DNA from: Gemelliphila asaccharolytica
GTDB lineage: Bacteria; Bacillota; Bacilli; Staphylococcales; Gemellaceae
Length of the DNA: 33,704 bases
Direction: 5' to 3'
Assembly (NCBI RefSeq): GCF_001553005.1
Contig: NZ_KQ959881.1
Location: forward strand, 1 to 33,704
Below the pieces are notes generated by a model, which searched no databases, was not told the DNA's origin, and was given only the letters and a program-made list of their open reading frames with translations. Shown here piece after piece: positions 18,642-27,853 of this stretch. The position numbers and the translations under genes were made by a program. Positions within the stretch are counted from its first letter, which is position 1. The number at the start of each line of letters is the position of its first letter.

Positions 18642-19235
18642 ATGAAAGTAGTAATATTAATAATTATATCCTATTTATTAGGTTCAATACCTTTTGCACT
18701 AATAATAGGAAAAATATTTTATAAAAAAGATATAAGACAAATGGGAAGCGGAAATTTAGGAGCGACTAATACTATAAGATGTTTAGGAAAGAAGGCAGGA
18801 ATTTTAGTATTTTTATTAGACTGTTTTAAAGGTTTCGTTTCACTTCTAATAGCAAATAAAGTATTAGGAGATATAAGTTATTTAACACTCTTTGGAGCTT
18901 TTGCAATGATAGGGCATATATTTCCTATCTTTGCAAATTTTAAAGGGGGAAAAGCTGTAGCAACAGCAACTTCAATATTTATATATTTTTATCCATTTTT
19001 ATCTATCATTTTATTTATAATATTTTGTTTAAACATATTAATAACAGGCTATGTTTCTCTATCAAGTATTATGATAGCTTTGTTGGGTGGAATATATATA
19101 TTTGTGTTTGAAACAGGTTTTGATAGATATATAATGGTAATAATGTGTATATTAGTTATATATATGCATAGAACAAATATAATAAGAATTTTAAATGGAA
19201 CCGAAAATATATCCAAATTAAAAATAAAAAAATAA
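18642..19235 (+). CDS. plsY: Acyl-phosphate:glycerol-3-phosphate acyltransferase PlsY
   Basis: A 197-residue polytopic membrane enzyme that transfers an acyl chain from acyl-phosphate to glycerol-3-phosphate, the first step of phospholipid synthesis in Bacillota. The three family motifs are present: GSGNLGATNTIR (about residues 36-47), NFKGGKAVATA (about 100), and MHRTNIIRILNGTE near the C-terminus. About five hydrophobic segments. It starts 9 bases after pheT with a modest ribosome site (AAGGTAAT), so it is part of the pheST transcript. It supplies the substrate of PlsC encoded at 9290. Confidence 0.96.
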   Translation: MKVVILIIISYLLGSIPFALIIGKIFYKKDIRQMGSGNLGATNTIRCLGKKAGILVFLLDCFKGFVSLLIANKVLGDISYLTLFGAFAMIGHIFPIFANFKGGKAVATATSIFIYFYPFLSIILFIIFCLNILITGYVSLSSIMIALLGGIYIFVFETGFDRYIMVIMCILVIYMHRTNIIRILNGTENISKLKIKK

Positions 19236-19250
19236 ATTTAAGGTAGGAAA

Positions 19251-20102
19251 ATGATTAATATAATTGATGGAAAAAAGATAGCAAAAAAAATTAGAGAAAA
19301 TATAAAAGAAAAAGCACTATTACTGAGACAAAAAAGCATAATACCAACCATATGCGTAATTATAGTAGGAGATAATAAAGCATCAAGAAGCTATGTAAAT
19401 TCAAAACACAAAGCTTGCATGCAAAACGAAATAAATTCAATTATAAGAGAATTTGAAGAAAATATAAAAGGAGAAATATTACTAGAAGAAATAGATAAAT
19501 TAAATAATGATAAAAATATTCATGGTATTCTAGTTCAATTACCACTTCCAAAACATATTAATGCAATGAAAGTACTAGAAAAAATATCTCCTGAAAAAGA
19601 TGTAGATGGATTTAATCCAATAAATGTAGGAAAATTAAATTTAGGAATAGCTACATTGATACCTTGCACACCTTTAGGCATAATAAAATTAATAGAAAGT
19701 ACAAAAGAAGATATAGAAGGGAAAAATGCATTAGTAATAGGAAGAAGTAATATTGTAGGAAAACCAGTAGCAAGCTTACTTCTTAACAAAAATGCTACGG
19801 TAACAATAGCACATTCAAAAACAACGAATTTAAAAGAACTAGTAGCTGAAGCAGATATAATAGTAAGTTGTGTAGGGAAAGCACACTTTTTAACTACTGA
19901 CTATGTCTATAAAAATAATGCAACAATTATAGATGTTGGAAATAATTACAAAGATGGGAAACTAGTAGGAGATGTAGATTTTTTAAATGTAAAAGAAAAA
20001 GTAAAATATATATCGCCTGTACCTGGTGGAGTAGGGCCTATGACTATAACAATGTTAATGCATAATACACTATTAGCATGTGAAGATCAAATTAATTTAT
20101 AA
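19251..20102 (+). CDS. folD: Methylenetetrahydrofolate dehydrogenase/cyclohydrolase FolD
   Basis: A 283-residue bifunctional enzyme interconverting 5,10-methylene-THF and 10-formyl-THF with NADP. It has the YVNSKHKAC motif with the catalytic Lys, the GILVQLPLPKH block, and the Rossmann motif GRSNIVGKPVASLLL. The signature PGGVGPMTITMLMHNT is near the C-terminus. AAGGTAGG lies just upstream of the ATG, 15 bases after plsY. It is the last gene before the terminator at 20135. The product folate feeds purine and fMet synthesis and the TrmFO cofactor pool. Confidence 0.97.
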   Translation: MINIIDGKKIAKKIRENIKEKALLLRQKSIIPTICVIIVGDNKASRSYVNSKHKACMQNEINSIIREFEENIKGEILLEEIDKLNNDKNIHGILVQLPLPKHINAMKVLEKISPEKDVDGFNPINVGKLNLGIATLIPCTPLGIIKLIESTKEDIEGKNALVIGRSNIVGKPVASLLLNKNATVTIAHSKTTNLKELVAEADIIVSCVGKAHFLTTDYVYKNNATIIDVGNNYKDGKLVGDVDFLNVKEKVKYISPVPGGVGPMTITMLMHNTLLACEDQINL

Positions 20103-20134
20103 AATATTTATTAAAATAAAAAAAGAAATCAAAA

Positions 20135-20181
20135 AAAAACGCTTTAAAATTGCTTTTCAAAAGGTATTTTGAAGCGTTTTT
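20135..20181 (+). terminator. Strong intrinsic terminator after folD
   Basis: AAAAACGCTT (20135-20144) pairs with AAGCGTTTTT (20172-20181), extended inward by AAAAT/ATTTT across one mismatch and by CTTTT/AAAAG around the loop. It has a U-run in the 3' arm and an A-run on the other side, so it could act in both directions. It separates the housekeeping block from the lantibiotic operon. The rest of 20182-20345 is A/T-rich and I see no gene in it. Confidence 0.88.
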
Positions 20182-20345
20182 AATAAAATTATTTTGTATT
20201 ATAATAAAAATAAAAGATATTAATTATAAAATTAAAAAACGGAATATATTTATATACGCACACGAAATAAATAATCAAAAAAGCATATCAAAATAGATTT
20301 TAAGCATTAAAAATAAAATATAATATATAAGAAATATAAAAAAAC

Positions 20346-20374
20346 TTGACATATAACAAGAGGCAATATATAAT
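20346..20374 (+). promoter_or_regulatory. Consensus sigma-A promoter of the lantibiotic operon
   Basis: TTGACA (20346-20351), exactly 17 bp, TATAAT (20369-20374): a perfect consensus housekeeping promoter. It leaves an untranslated leader of roughly 55 bases before lanT. No obvious operator repeats flank it and no regulator gene is adjacent, so strong constitutive transcription is the simplest reading. Confidence 0.88.
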
Positions 20375-20437
20375 GTATATAAGCGTATTAGTATATAAAA
20401 AACATTAAAATTTTAGAGATGAATTTGTTATAAAAAT

Positions 20438-22183
20438 ATGGAAATAAAAGTTTTTAAAAATTTATTATGGGCAATAAAAAATATAGTATCTTTTGATGTA
20501 AAATATATTATAATAGCTATTTTTACAATGGTTATTGGAGGGGTTTCTCCTGCAATATATACAATATTAACACAAAAGATAATCAATAATTTACAGTTAA
20601 GTAATAAAATAATTTTTTTCTATCTATTACTATATGTTTTGCTTGAGTTTTTTGAAAGTTTTTTTAATAATTTTATAGAGTATTATAAAATGAAATTTAA
20701 TTTATCGTTTAATTTAATGATAAAAGAAAAAGTGGTAGAAAAAATTTCAAATTTAAAATTGAAAGATTTTGAAAATAGTGAAATATATGACGTTATAAAT
20801 AGAGCAAAAAATGAATCTGAAGGTAAAATAATAAGTTATATAGAAAATTTTGGAATAATTATATCTAATATTATTTCTTTTATTTCATTTGTTAGCATTA
20901 TTCTTTTCTTTAAATTTTGGATAGTGATAATAATATTAATAATTCCTTGTGTGAAATATATCATTACTAAAAAATTAAATATATTAAGTTTTAATATAAT
21001 AACAGAAAGAACAAATAAAGAGAGAAAAGCTTGGTATTTTCAATATCTTTTAACATATGGAGATTTTTTCAAAGAAATAAAATTATATAATTTATTTCCA
21101 TATTTTATAAAAAAATATAAAAAATATAATGAAGAGTTTAATTTACAAGATGTTTCAATTGCCAGAAAAAAAATGTTATTTTTTGGAGGGATAACTTTGA
21201 TAGAAGTTATTATAGACGGATTTATTTTTTACAAAATAATCAGTTATGGATTTTTAGGTTTAATTTTAATAGGAAATGTATTAATGTATATGAATTCTGT
21301 AACTAAGAGTAAGATGAAATTAACGGAAATTTTACAATCATTTGCTTTTTTAAATAAGGAAAGTCTTTTTATGGGACAATTGATTTACTTTTTTGATTTA
21401 GAAGAGGTAAATGAAGAAGAATTATTAGAAATAGAAAAAATAGAAAAAATTGAATGTATAAATTTAAGTTATAAATACAAAAAAAATAAAGAATATACTT
21501 TAAAAAATATAAACATAAAAGTAGAAAAAAATAAGAATATTCTTGTAGTTGGGAGAAATGGTAGTGGAAAAACTACTTTAATTAAAATTTTATTAGGGTT
21601 ATATGATGATTATGAAGGACATGTATATATTGATGGAATAGAACTTAAAAATATAAAAAAAAGTTCTTATATGAAATATGTTTCTAGTTTATTTCAAGAT
21701 TTTATAAAATATGAGGGAACATTTAGAGAAAATATATCATATGGTGATTTAGAAAATAAAACTAATGATTTGAAATTGTATAATGTATTAGAAAAATTTG
21801 ATCTATTATCATTAGTAAATAGAACAGAAAAAAAATTAGATAGTCAAATAGGATATTGGTTTGATAATGGGAAACAAATTTCTTTGGGAGAGTGGCAAAA
21901 GATAGCGATTTCGAGAGCTTTTTTAAAAAAATCTAATGTAATAATATTAGATGAACCTAATTCTGCACTAGATAGTATTTCAGACTATAGATTAAATTTA
22001 ATGTATAAAGATATTTTAAAAAACAAAATAGGGATTATAGTTATTCATAAATTTAAAAATATAGTGAATGATATGGATAGAATTTTAGTATTAAATAATG
22101 GAACTATTGAAGAAGAAGGTACACATAAAGATTTAGTTATAAAAAATGGATTGTATTCAATGTTATATAACCTTCAAAAATAA
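20438..22183 (+). CDS. lanT: Lantibiotic ABC exporter, LanT type without peptidase domain
   Basis: A 581-residue half-transporter with about six membrane helices in residues 20-290 and one nucleotide-binding domain (about 330-581). It has Walker A GRNGSGKT (372-379), Walker B VIILDEP (501-507) and switch His 537 (VIHKF). The signature is SLGEWQ (482-487), like the GxWQ form of NisT/SpaT rather than LSGGQ. There is no N-terminal C39 peptidase, as expected for class I lantibiotic exporters, which move the modified precursor with its leader still attached. The ribosome site is weak. It is the first gene of the operon, 14 bases before lanB. Confidence 0.9.
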   Translation: MEIKVFKNLLWAIKNIVSFDVKYIIIAIFTMVIGGVSPAIYTILTQKIINNLQLSNKIIFFYLLLYVLLEFFESFFNNFIEYYKMKFNLSFNLMIKEKVVEKISNLKLKDFENSEIYDVINRAKNESEGKIISYIENFGIIISNIISFISFVSIILFFKFWIVIIILIIPCVKYIITKKLNILSFNIITERTNKERKAWYFQYLLTYGDFFKEIKLYNLFPYFIKKYKKYNEEFNLQDVSIARKKMLFFGGITLIEVIIDGFIFYKIISYGFLGLILIGNVLMYMNSVTKSKMKLTEILQSFAFLNKESLFMGQLIYFFDLEEVNEEELLEIEKIEKIECINLSYKYKKNKEYTLKNINIKVEKNKNILVVGRNGSGKTTLIKILLGLYDDYEGHVYIDGIELKNIKKSSYMKYVSSLFQDFIKYEGTFRENISYGDLENKTNDLKLYNVLEKFDLLSLVNRTEKKLDSQIGYWFDNGKQISLGEWQKIAISRAFLKKSNVIILDEPNSALDSISDYRLNLMYKDILKNKIGIIVIHKFKNIVNDMDRILVLNNGTIEEEGTHKDLVIKNGLYSMLYNLQK

Positions 22184-22197
22184 AGGAGAGTAAAATT

Positions 22198-25191
22198 ATG
22201 GGTAAATATAAGTATTATAATTATTTCATGAATAGAACTACATCAGTACCTATAAAATATTTATTTGATTTTGAAAAACAAGATTCTTTAGATATTTATG
22301 AGTATATACAAAGTAATAAATATCTTGATATGTTTTTTCAAAAAGCTTTGTTTATATCAAGTCCAACTATGTATTATAGTTATAAGAATAAACCAAAATC
22401 TAATAAAAAATATAAATCATTTATTTCTTCTTTATTAAAATATTTCATAAGAGCTACAACTAGGTCTACACCTTATGGGTATTTTTCAAAAGTATCTATA
22501 GGTAATTTTTCAAGCCAAAATAAGTTAATTTTTAATAGTGATATTATTGATGTAATTATTGATAGAGAGTGGATTGAGAATGTTACTTATAGTTTAGAAA
22601 AAAAGATATTTTATAAGTTGAAATTTAAGTTAAATTCTATAGCATATCAAAGTGGGAATAGATACAAAATACCTTTTGTATCAAAAGATGATAAAAACGT
22701 TAAGGATAAAAGTGTACAAGAAATAAGTATAAAATATACAAACTTAATAAAATTATTAGAAAAAGAAGTAAGTGTTTTTTTATCTTATTCTAAAATAAAA
22801 ATTATTTTAGAAAAGGAATATCCAAATATTGAAGAAATAGATATAAAGAATCTAATAATATTTTTATTAGAACAGGAAATTATATATTCTAATATAAAAA
22901 TACCTACATATTGTACAAATGAAATAGAATACCTAATTAATGAATTAGAAAATATAGAGTACTTAAAAGAAGAATATGTTGTTTTAACAAAGATAAATAA
23001 TTTTATAAATGATTTAAAAAAAGAAAACTCTTTAATTTTATTAGAAGAAATTGAGAGTGAAATGAAGAAATTATCATTTTCTAATGGGTATATATCTATA
23101 AATAATGGAATTAGTTGTTATGAAAATACATTAGATAAAAAAATAGGAGAAAGATTATGTGATTTTCTAGAGTTAATCAATAAAATCTCTATAAAAGGTA
23201 GTAAATTAAACAAATTTAAAGAAAAATTTTTGGATGAGTATGGAGATTTAGAAGAAGTTTCATTTATAAAAATAATAGATAAAAATTTATTTAATGGCTT
23301 AGAGTATGTTAATGAAGATTATAAAATAGATTTAGATTATGAAAACGAAATTAATTCTATAATTGATTCTAAAATTTTTAAAGCTATTATTAGTGGTAAA
23401 GAAGAAGTTAACTTTAAAAATGAAGATTTTAGAAATGTAATTAAAAAAGTAGATTATAGTAAAACGTTAGATTTAATAACTATTATTTCAGAAAGTAAAA
23501 AAAGTTTACCAAAAATATATATAGGATCTGCAATAGGTTCATCTAAATGTGGTGCAACTATACAAAGATTTAGTAGTTGTTTAGATGAAAAAATGATAGC
23601 AAAATATAATGATATATATATTGAAGAAAAAGAAGTATATAGAGATTTTTTACTTGTAGAGTTAAGAGAACAAGGAAAAAATTTAAAAACTAATAATATT
23701 ATTAATAAAACTGGAAATTATGAATATTCTTTAGTAATAGGGACTACTTTAAATAATAATTTCAAAGAGATAACTATAGATGACTTATATGTAGGAATTG
23801 ACAGTAATAATAATACTTATGTTAAATCTTTTAAATATAATAAAAAAATAAAATTTGTATGTGATAATGCTTTAAATATAGAATTATGTTCTCCTTTATT
23901 AAGATTATTGAAAGCACTCAGTGATGATAGTGAATATTTTCCAGAATTAAGAATAGGAGAGTTTAGAAAATATGAAAAATATAAATATATTCCAAGAATT
24001 AATATAAATGATATCATAGTAGCTAATAAAAAATGGGTATTTAATTCAAATGATATAAGAAAAATATCTTTTGATAAATTTAAGGAAGATATTGTAAAAA
24101 ACAAAAAAATATACGGTATGCCTAATGAAATTTATTTAGTAAGATTTGACAATAGACTAAGAGTAAATTTAAGTAAAGATTATTATCTTAATTTAGTATA
24201 TAAAGAATATTTAAAAGTAGATTCTTTAATTTTTGAAGAACTCGAAAAATGTTATTTAAAAGAAAATAATAAAAATATATCAGAGTATAATATTAGTTTT
24301 TATAAAAAAAGAGAAAATAAAGATATTTCAGATAAATTGCATCAAATATTAGAAGATGAAGAAAATATAGAATACAGGCTACTAAAAAATGGATGGGTGT
24401 ACTTTAAATTATATGGGTGTAACTCTAGAGAAGATGAGATAATAACTAGTTATTTAGAAAAATTAAAAGATAAATTAAAAGAAAAAAATTGTTTTTTTAT
24501 TAGATATAGTGATGAAATAGGAGGACATTTAAGAATAAGGTTTAAATTTTCTGATGAGAAAAGAGCTTTGCATTCATTAAATAATATTCTTTTGTGGGCT
24601 GATGATTTAAAAGAGAAAAAACTAATAAAAAAAATAGTTTTTGATACTTATAGAAGGGAAGTTATTAGATATGGTGGAAAAAGTATAATAGGAATGTGTG
24701 AAAAACAATTTTTTGTAAATTCATCTATAGTTAGTGATTTATTAAATCAAAATAATATAGATTTTAACGAGGAAGATGCGTATTTTTTAGGTATTATACA
24801 AATATTAAATGTATTTTCACGTGATTTAAAAGAATTAGAAAATTTGTTAAATTATAGAGTTTCAGAGGATAAAGATTTAAAAAAATATTTTTTCAGAAGA
24901 GAAAAAGAAATTAATAATAAGATTTTAAATATAATTTTTGAAAAAAATAATTATTCAAAAAATTTAAAATTATTATTACAAACTGAAAAATATATACTAG
25001 AAAAAATTTTTTCTAAGATTAAAAATAAAAATAATAAAGAACAAATAATTTTTTCGCTAGTTCATATGTTCTGCAACAGACTAAAAGGAAAAAATAATTT
25101 AGAAGAAAAATATTTATTTTTAATAAAATATAGTATAAAAAACATTAATGAGCTTATTAGAAGAGGATTAATTGATTATGAAAAACAATGA
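22198..25191 (+). CDS. lanB: Class I lantibiotic dehydratase LanB
   Basis: A 997-residue enzyme that dehydrates Ser/Thr of the precursor by transferring glutamate from Glu-tRNA and then eliminating it. The N-terminal glutamylation domain carries IRATTRSTPYGYFSKVSIG (R85, R89, T91-P92), the hallmark of the family. The C-terminal elimination (SpaB_C) domain, about 730-990, has WVYFKLYG, RYSDEIGGHLRIRF and DTYRREVIRYGG. Length and order match full NisB-type proteins, not the split form seen in thiopeptide pathways. The ribosome site is AAAGGAG. It overlaps lanC by 14 bases, so dehydratase and cyclase are translationally coupled. Confidence 0.96.
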   Translation: MGKYKYYNYFMNRTTSVPIKYLFDFEKQDSLDIYEYIQSNKYLDMFFQKALFISSPTMYYSYKNKPKSNKKYKSFISSLLKYFIRATTRSTPYGYFSKVSIGNFSSQNKLIFNSDIIDVIIDREWIENVTYSLEKKIFYKLKFKLNSIAYQSGNRYKIPFVSKDDKNVKDKSVQEISIKYTNLIKLLEKEVSVFLSYSKIKIILEKEYPNIEEIDIKNLIIFLLEQEIIYSNIKIPTYCTNEIEYLINELENIEYLKEEYVVLTKINNFINDLKKENSLILLEEIESEMKKLSFSNGYISINNGISCYENTLDKKIGERLCDFLELINKISIKGSKLNKFKEKFLDEYGDLEEVSFIKIIDKNLFNGLEYVNEDYKIDLDYENEINSIIDSKIFKAIISGKEEVNFKNEDFRNVIKKVDYSKTLDLITIISESKKSLPKIYIGSAIGSSKCGATIQRFSSCLDEKMIAKYNDIYIEEKEVYRDFLLVELREQGKNLKTNNIINKTGNYEYSLVIGTTLNNNFKEITIDDLYVGIDSNNNTYVKSFKYNKKIKFVCDNALNIELCSPLLRLLKALSDDSEYFPELRIGEFRKYEKYKYIPRININDIIVANKKWVFNSNDIRKISFDKFKEDIVKNKKIYGMPNEIYLVRFDNRLRVNLSKDYYLNLVYKEYLKVDSLIFEELEKCYLKENNKNISEYNISFYKKRENKDISDKLHQILEDEENIEYRLLKNGWVYFKLYGCNSREDEIITSYLEKLKDKLKEKNCFFIRYSDEIGGHLRIRFKFSDEKRALHSLNNILLWADDLKEKKLIKKIVFDTYRREVIRYGGKSIIGMCEKQFFVNSSIVSDLLNQNNIDFNEEDAYFLGIIQILNVFSRDLKELENLLNYRVSEDKDLKKYFFRREKEINNKILNIIFEKNNYSKNLKLLLQTEKYILEKIFSKIKNKNNKEQIIFSLVHMFCNRLKGKNNLEEKYLFLIKYSIKNINELIRRGLIDYEKQ

Positions 25192-26431
25192 AATTCTAAA
25201 TGTTTTATCAGACAAAACAAAAAAAGAAATTATTTTATATCTAAATGAAAGTGTAGAAAATTTTTTAAATATTTTTGAGAATTCTAATTTTGATGACTTA
25301 AATATTGAATCATATTTCTATTTTTTGGTAAATTTATTAGATAGTGAAAATTTTAAGGATATAGAAGAAAAAATCAAAGAAAATATTATTAAGATATTGG
25401 AGTATAAAAAGACTCTGATATATCAAGGAACAAGCGAAAATTTAAGGGGAATACTAGATGGAGTATTATTATTTAGTTATTCATTATATAAATTAAAAGA
25501 TATTGCAAATATGAAGATAAAAAATTTTCTAAAATATTTTCAAATACAAAGCGAAAGAGAAATAACATATTTTTTAGAAGAGGTAAAAAAAAGGAGTTTA
25601 GTTTTTTCATATTATGATTTAATATCGGGCTGTTCTGGTTTTTTAAGATATTTATTAAATGTACAATCTAAAAATTTAATTTTAATAGATAGTATAAGTG
25701 AATATTTAATTAGTTTGGCAGATGAAAAAAAATATAGAGGTAAAAATATAATAAATTTTCATATAGAAGGTAAAAACCAGTTCCAAAAAATTGAAAAAAT
25801 AACACAACCTTACGGTCATGTAAATTTTGGATTGGCTCATGGAATAATATCTTCAATAATTGTATTATCGGAAGTATTTAAAAAAAATGGTAATAAAAAA
25901 ATAAAACATGTAATAGATAAATTAATTAAACTTTATGAAAAAGTAGAAAATAATAATGATGTTTTATCATATCCTATGCAACTTTCATATGAAGATTATG
26001 TTAGCGAAACTTATAAAGGGAAAGATATTTGTAGTTGGTGCTATGGTAATATTGGCATAGTTAGAGGGTTAATGATTGTTTATAAAAATATTCAAGATAA
26101 ATTAAAATATAATAAGTACAAGGAAGAATTAATAAAAATAATAAGTAGACCTATAGATGACTATAAATTAGAGTGTCCATATATATGTCATGGATATGCA
26201 GGTGTTATAGCAATACAATTAGTATCATATAAAGAAACAAAAGATAAAAGGTTTTTAAATAAATTAAATCAAAATATAGAAGCAATATTTAAATTAGAAA
26301 AAGAAAATTTTATAGGGAAGGAGGATTATCAAGAAGATATAGGTTTAATAGAAGGACAAGGAGGAGTGATACTTACACTATTAGGAGTTTTTACAGAAGA
26401 AATGTTATTTAAGGATATGCTATTAATTTAA
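25178..26431 (+). CDS. lanC: Lantibiotic cyclase LanC
   Basis: A 417-residue zinc enzyme that adds Cys thiols to dehydrated residues to form lanthionine rings. Key residues are visible: H221 in NFGLAHG (acid/base), zinc ligands C288 in SWCYGNIG, and C337-H338 in YICHGYAGV. The late GLIEGQGGVILTLL motif is also present. I use ATG 25178 because AGAGGA (25162-25167) is well spaced for it; an in-frame TTG six bases earlier is too close. The last 128 bp of the gene region are repeated exactly at 27639-27766, the left part of a tandem duplication that includes the precursor gene. Confidence 0.95.
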   Translation: MKNNEILNVLSDKTKKEIILYLNESVENFLNIFENSNFDDLNIESYFYFLVNLLDSENFKDIEEKIKENIIKILEYKKTLIYQGTSENLRGILDGVLLFSYSLYKLKDIANMKIKNFLKYFQIQSEREITYFLEEVKKRSLVFSYYDLISGCSGFLRYLLNVQSKNLILIDSISEYLISLADEKKYRGKNIINFHIEGKNQFQKIEKITQPYGHVNFGLAHGIISSIIVLSEVFKKNGNKKIKHVIDKLIKLYEKVENNNDVLSYPMQLSYEDYVSETYKGKDICSWCYGNIGIVRGLMIVYKNIQDKLKYNKYKEELIKIISRPIDDYKLECPYICHGYAGVIAIQLVSYKETKDKRFLNKLNQNIEAIFKLEKENFIGKEDYQEDIGLIEGQGGVILTLLGVFTEEMLFKDMLLI

Positions 26432-26518
26432 AATTTTAATAAAAAAAAGGAGGACTAAATCATGAAACATGAAGATTTTGACCTTGATTTAAGAAAGGTC
26501 AGTGTAGAAAAACAAGAA
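26304..26518 (+). repeat. 215-bp exact direct repeat, copy 1 (lanC 3' end to lanA1 leader)
   Basis: Identical to 27639-27853 at a constant offset of 1335 bp. It covers the last 43 codons of lanC, the 30-bp gap with its ribosome site, and the first 19 codons of lanA1. The offset equals the duplication unit length (26304-27638). Confidence 0.95.
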
Positions 26519-26665
26519 ATAGAAGCAAGAAGAACAATTCCTTTTATTCCTATATCTACAATTAAATGTCGTGAATCTATAGTACAACCAACAACAGGAA
26601 TGACTCAAGCTTGCTGTAATAGAAATATAGAGATGGATAAAGATATAAAAGTAAGATGTCAGTAG
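26462..26665 (+). CDS. lanA1: Lantibiotic precursor peptide 1 (LanA1)
   Basis: A 67-residue precursor directly after lanC. The leader has the class I recognition motif FDLDL at residues 6-10 (the FNLD box bound by LanB/LanC) and the nisin-like KVSVEKQ that follows. By comparison with nisin (cleaved after Pro-Arg), the leader probably ends at EARR, giving a core from T25. The core has S32/T33 before C36, then a constant part QPTTGMTQACCN with T44, T45, T48, C51 and C52. A charged tail without Ser/Thr ends in C66. AAAGGAGG gives a very strong ribosome site. Ring pattern and cleavage site are inferred. The long Ser/Thr-free tail is unusual for a lantibiotic. Confidence 0.9.
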   Translation: MKHEDFDLDLRKVSVEKQEIEARRTIPFIPISTIKCRESIVQPTTGMTQACCNRNIEMDKDIKVRCQ

Positions 26666-26675
26666 TAAATATTTT
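26585..26675 (+). repeat. 91-bp exact direct repeat, copy 1 (lanA1 3' half)
   Basis: Identical to 27920-28010, same 1335-bp offset. It encodes the constant C-terminal 26 residues of the precursor plus the stop codon and about 10 bases beyond. The 66 bp between this and the leader repeat differ strongly between copies. Confidence 0.95.
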
Positions 26676-26705
26676 TTATTATTTTATATGCAGAGAGGTA
26701 AAATT

Positions 26706-27638
26706 ATGAATATACATAGAAAAAAATTAAAAATATTTTTTATATTTTTAATATTAATAAATTTATTTGCATATTTATCAATGATTAGTGGATTAGTTTC
26801 AGAAAATTTAATAGTTAGCTATATAATGGTTATACCAGGAGCTTGTGTATCAATGGCTATATACAGGTATGAAAAAAACAAATTAAATTATTTGAATTAT
26901 ATATTAATAGGAACATTTATTATTTTGAGTTTGATAATGGTAACTTATATATTGTTTGGATATTTAGGTATTGAAATTAATAACTTTTTAATTAATTTAT
27001 TTCAAATAGTAGTTTCTATATCTAGTATTAGTATAATAATATATTTATTAATAACAAGTTATGATAAAAATAATAAATTGAATATCTTTAAGAATTTTAA
27101 AAAAGGAATTAGGTATATTGGAATTACAATATTATTTATGTTGATAATATCATTATTTTTATCAATAAATTATCAAGATGTAATATTTAACTTAATTATT
27201 TCTATATTTTCTATTTTAACAATGATACTTTATTACATAGGGCAAGAATATGCTTGGCGAGGATATCTTCAAGATATCTTTCAAGATAAATATGGAAATA
27301 TACTGGGAATATTATTACTAAGTATACTTATAGAATTAATACATTTTCCTATAATGTATACATATTTAAAAATGGATACATTTGGAATAATATTAAATGA
27401 AATGATAATTATGGGAATGGGAATATTTTTAGGATATGTATATATGAAAACAAGAAATGTTTGGATATGTTCTTTTATACAATTTTTAGTAAATATTTAT
27501 TTTGTATCAATAGGTATTTCTAAGTTAAATAAAGAAGTGTTATTTACAAACACAAATATTGGATATTTTCCTATAATTTTATCATTAGTATTTTTTACAT
27601 TTGTTTTTACAAAAGAGTATAGAAAAAATCTATATTAA
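26706..27638 (+). CDS. CPBP-family membrane protein 1, active-site residues altered (probable immunity)
   Basis: A 310-residue protein with about eight hydrophobic segments, of the CAAX protease/bacteriocin-processing (CPBP, Abi) family. Motif 1 reads QEYAWRGYLQDIFQ where the family has EExxxR, so the first Glu is Gln. Motif 2 keeps His (LIELIHFP). Motif 3 reads FIQFLVN where the family has HxxxN/B, so the His is Gln. It is thus probably not a working protease. Several class II bacteriocin loci use CPBP proteins for self-protection, and its place directly after lanA1 suggests the same role. The start is ATG 26706 with AGAGAGGT upstream, matching the start of the second copy (RKKLKIFFIFLIL). 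Confidence 0.85.
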   Translation: MNIHRKKLKIFFIFLILINLFAYLSMISGLVSENLIVSYIMVIPGACVSMAIYRYEKNKLNYLNYILIGTFIILSLIMVTYILFGYLGIEINNFLINLFQIVVSISSISIIIYLLITSYDKNNKLNIFKNFKKGIRYIGITILFMLIISLFLSINYQDVIFNLIISIFSILTMILYYIGQEYAWRGYLQDIFQDKYGNILGILLLSILIELIHFPIMYTYLKMDTFGIILNEMIIMGMGIFLGYVYMKTRNVWICSFIQFLVNIYFVSIGISKLNKEVLFTNTNIGYFPIILSLVFFTFVFTKEYRKNLY

Positions 27639-27766
27639 AAAATTTTATAGGGAAGGAGGATTATCAAGAAGATATAGGTTTAATAGAAGGACAAGGAGGA
27701 GTGATACTTACACTATTAGGAGTTTTTACAGAAGAAATGTTATTTAAGGATATGCTATTAATTTAA
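27639..27766 (+). pseudogene. Duplicated 3' fragment of lanC
   Basis: Exact copy of the last 128 bp of the lanC gene including its stop codon, lying between the stop of CPBP-1 and lanA2. It has no start and is in a different frame from CPBP-1. It is a duplication scar that marks the unit boundary and brings along the sequence upstream of lanA. Confidence 0.92.
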
Positions 27767-27853
27767 AATTTTAATAAAAAAAAGGAGGACTAAATCATGA
27801 AACATGAAGATTTTGACCTTGATTTAAGAAAGGTCAGTGTAGAAAAACAAGAA
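27639..27853 (+). repeat. 215-bp exact direct repeat, copy 2 (lanC fragment to lanA2 leader)
   Basis: Second copy of 26304-26518, with no mismatch found by eye. It supplies lanA2 with the same ribosome site and leader as lanA1. Confidence 0.95.

Noticed and set aside
20182..20345. Possible small gene or RNA between folD terminator and lanT promoter
   Set aside because: Only A/T-rich sequence without a start, ribosome site or stable stem that I could find.
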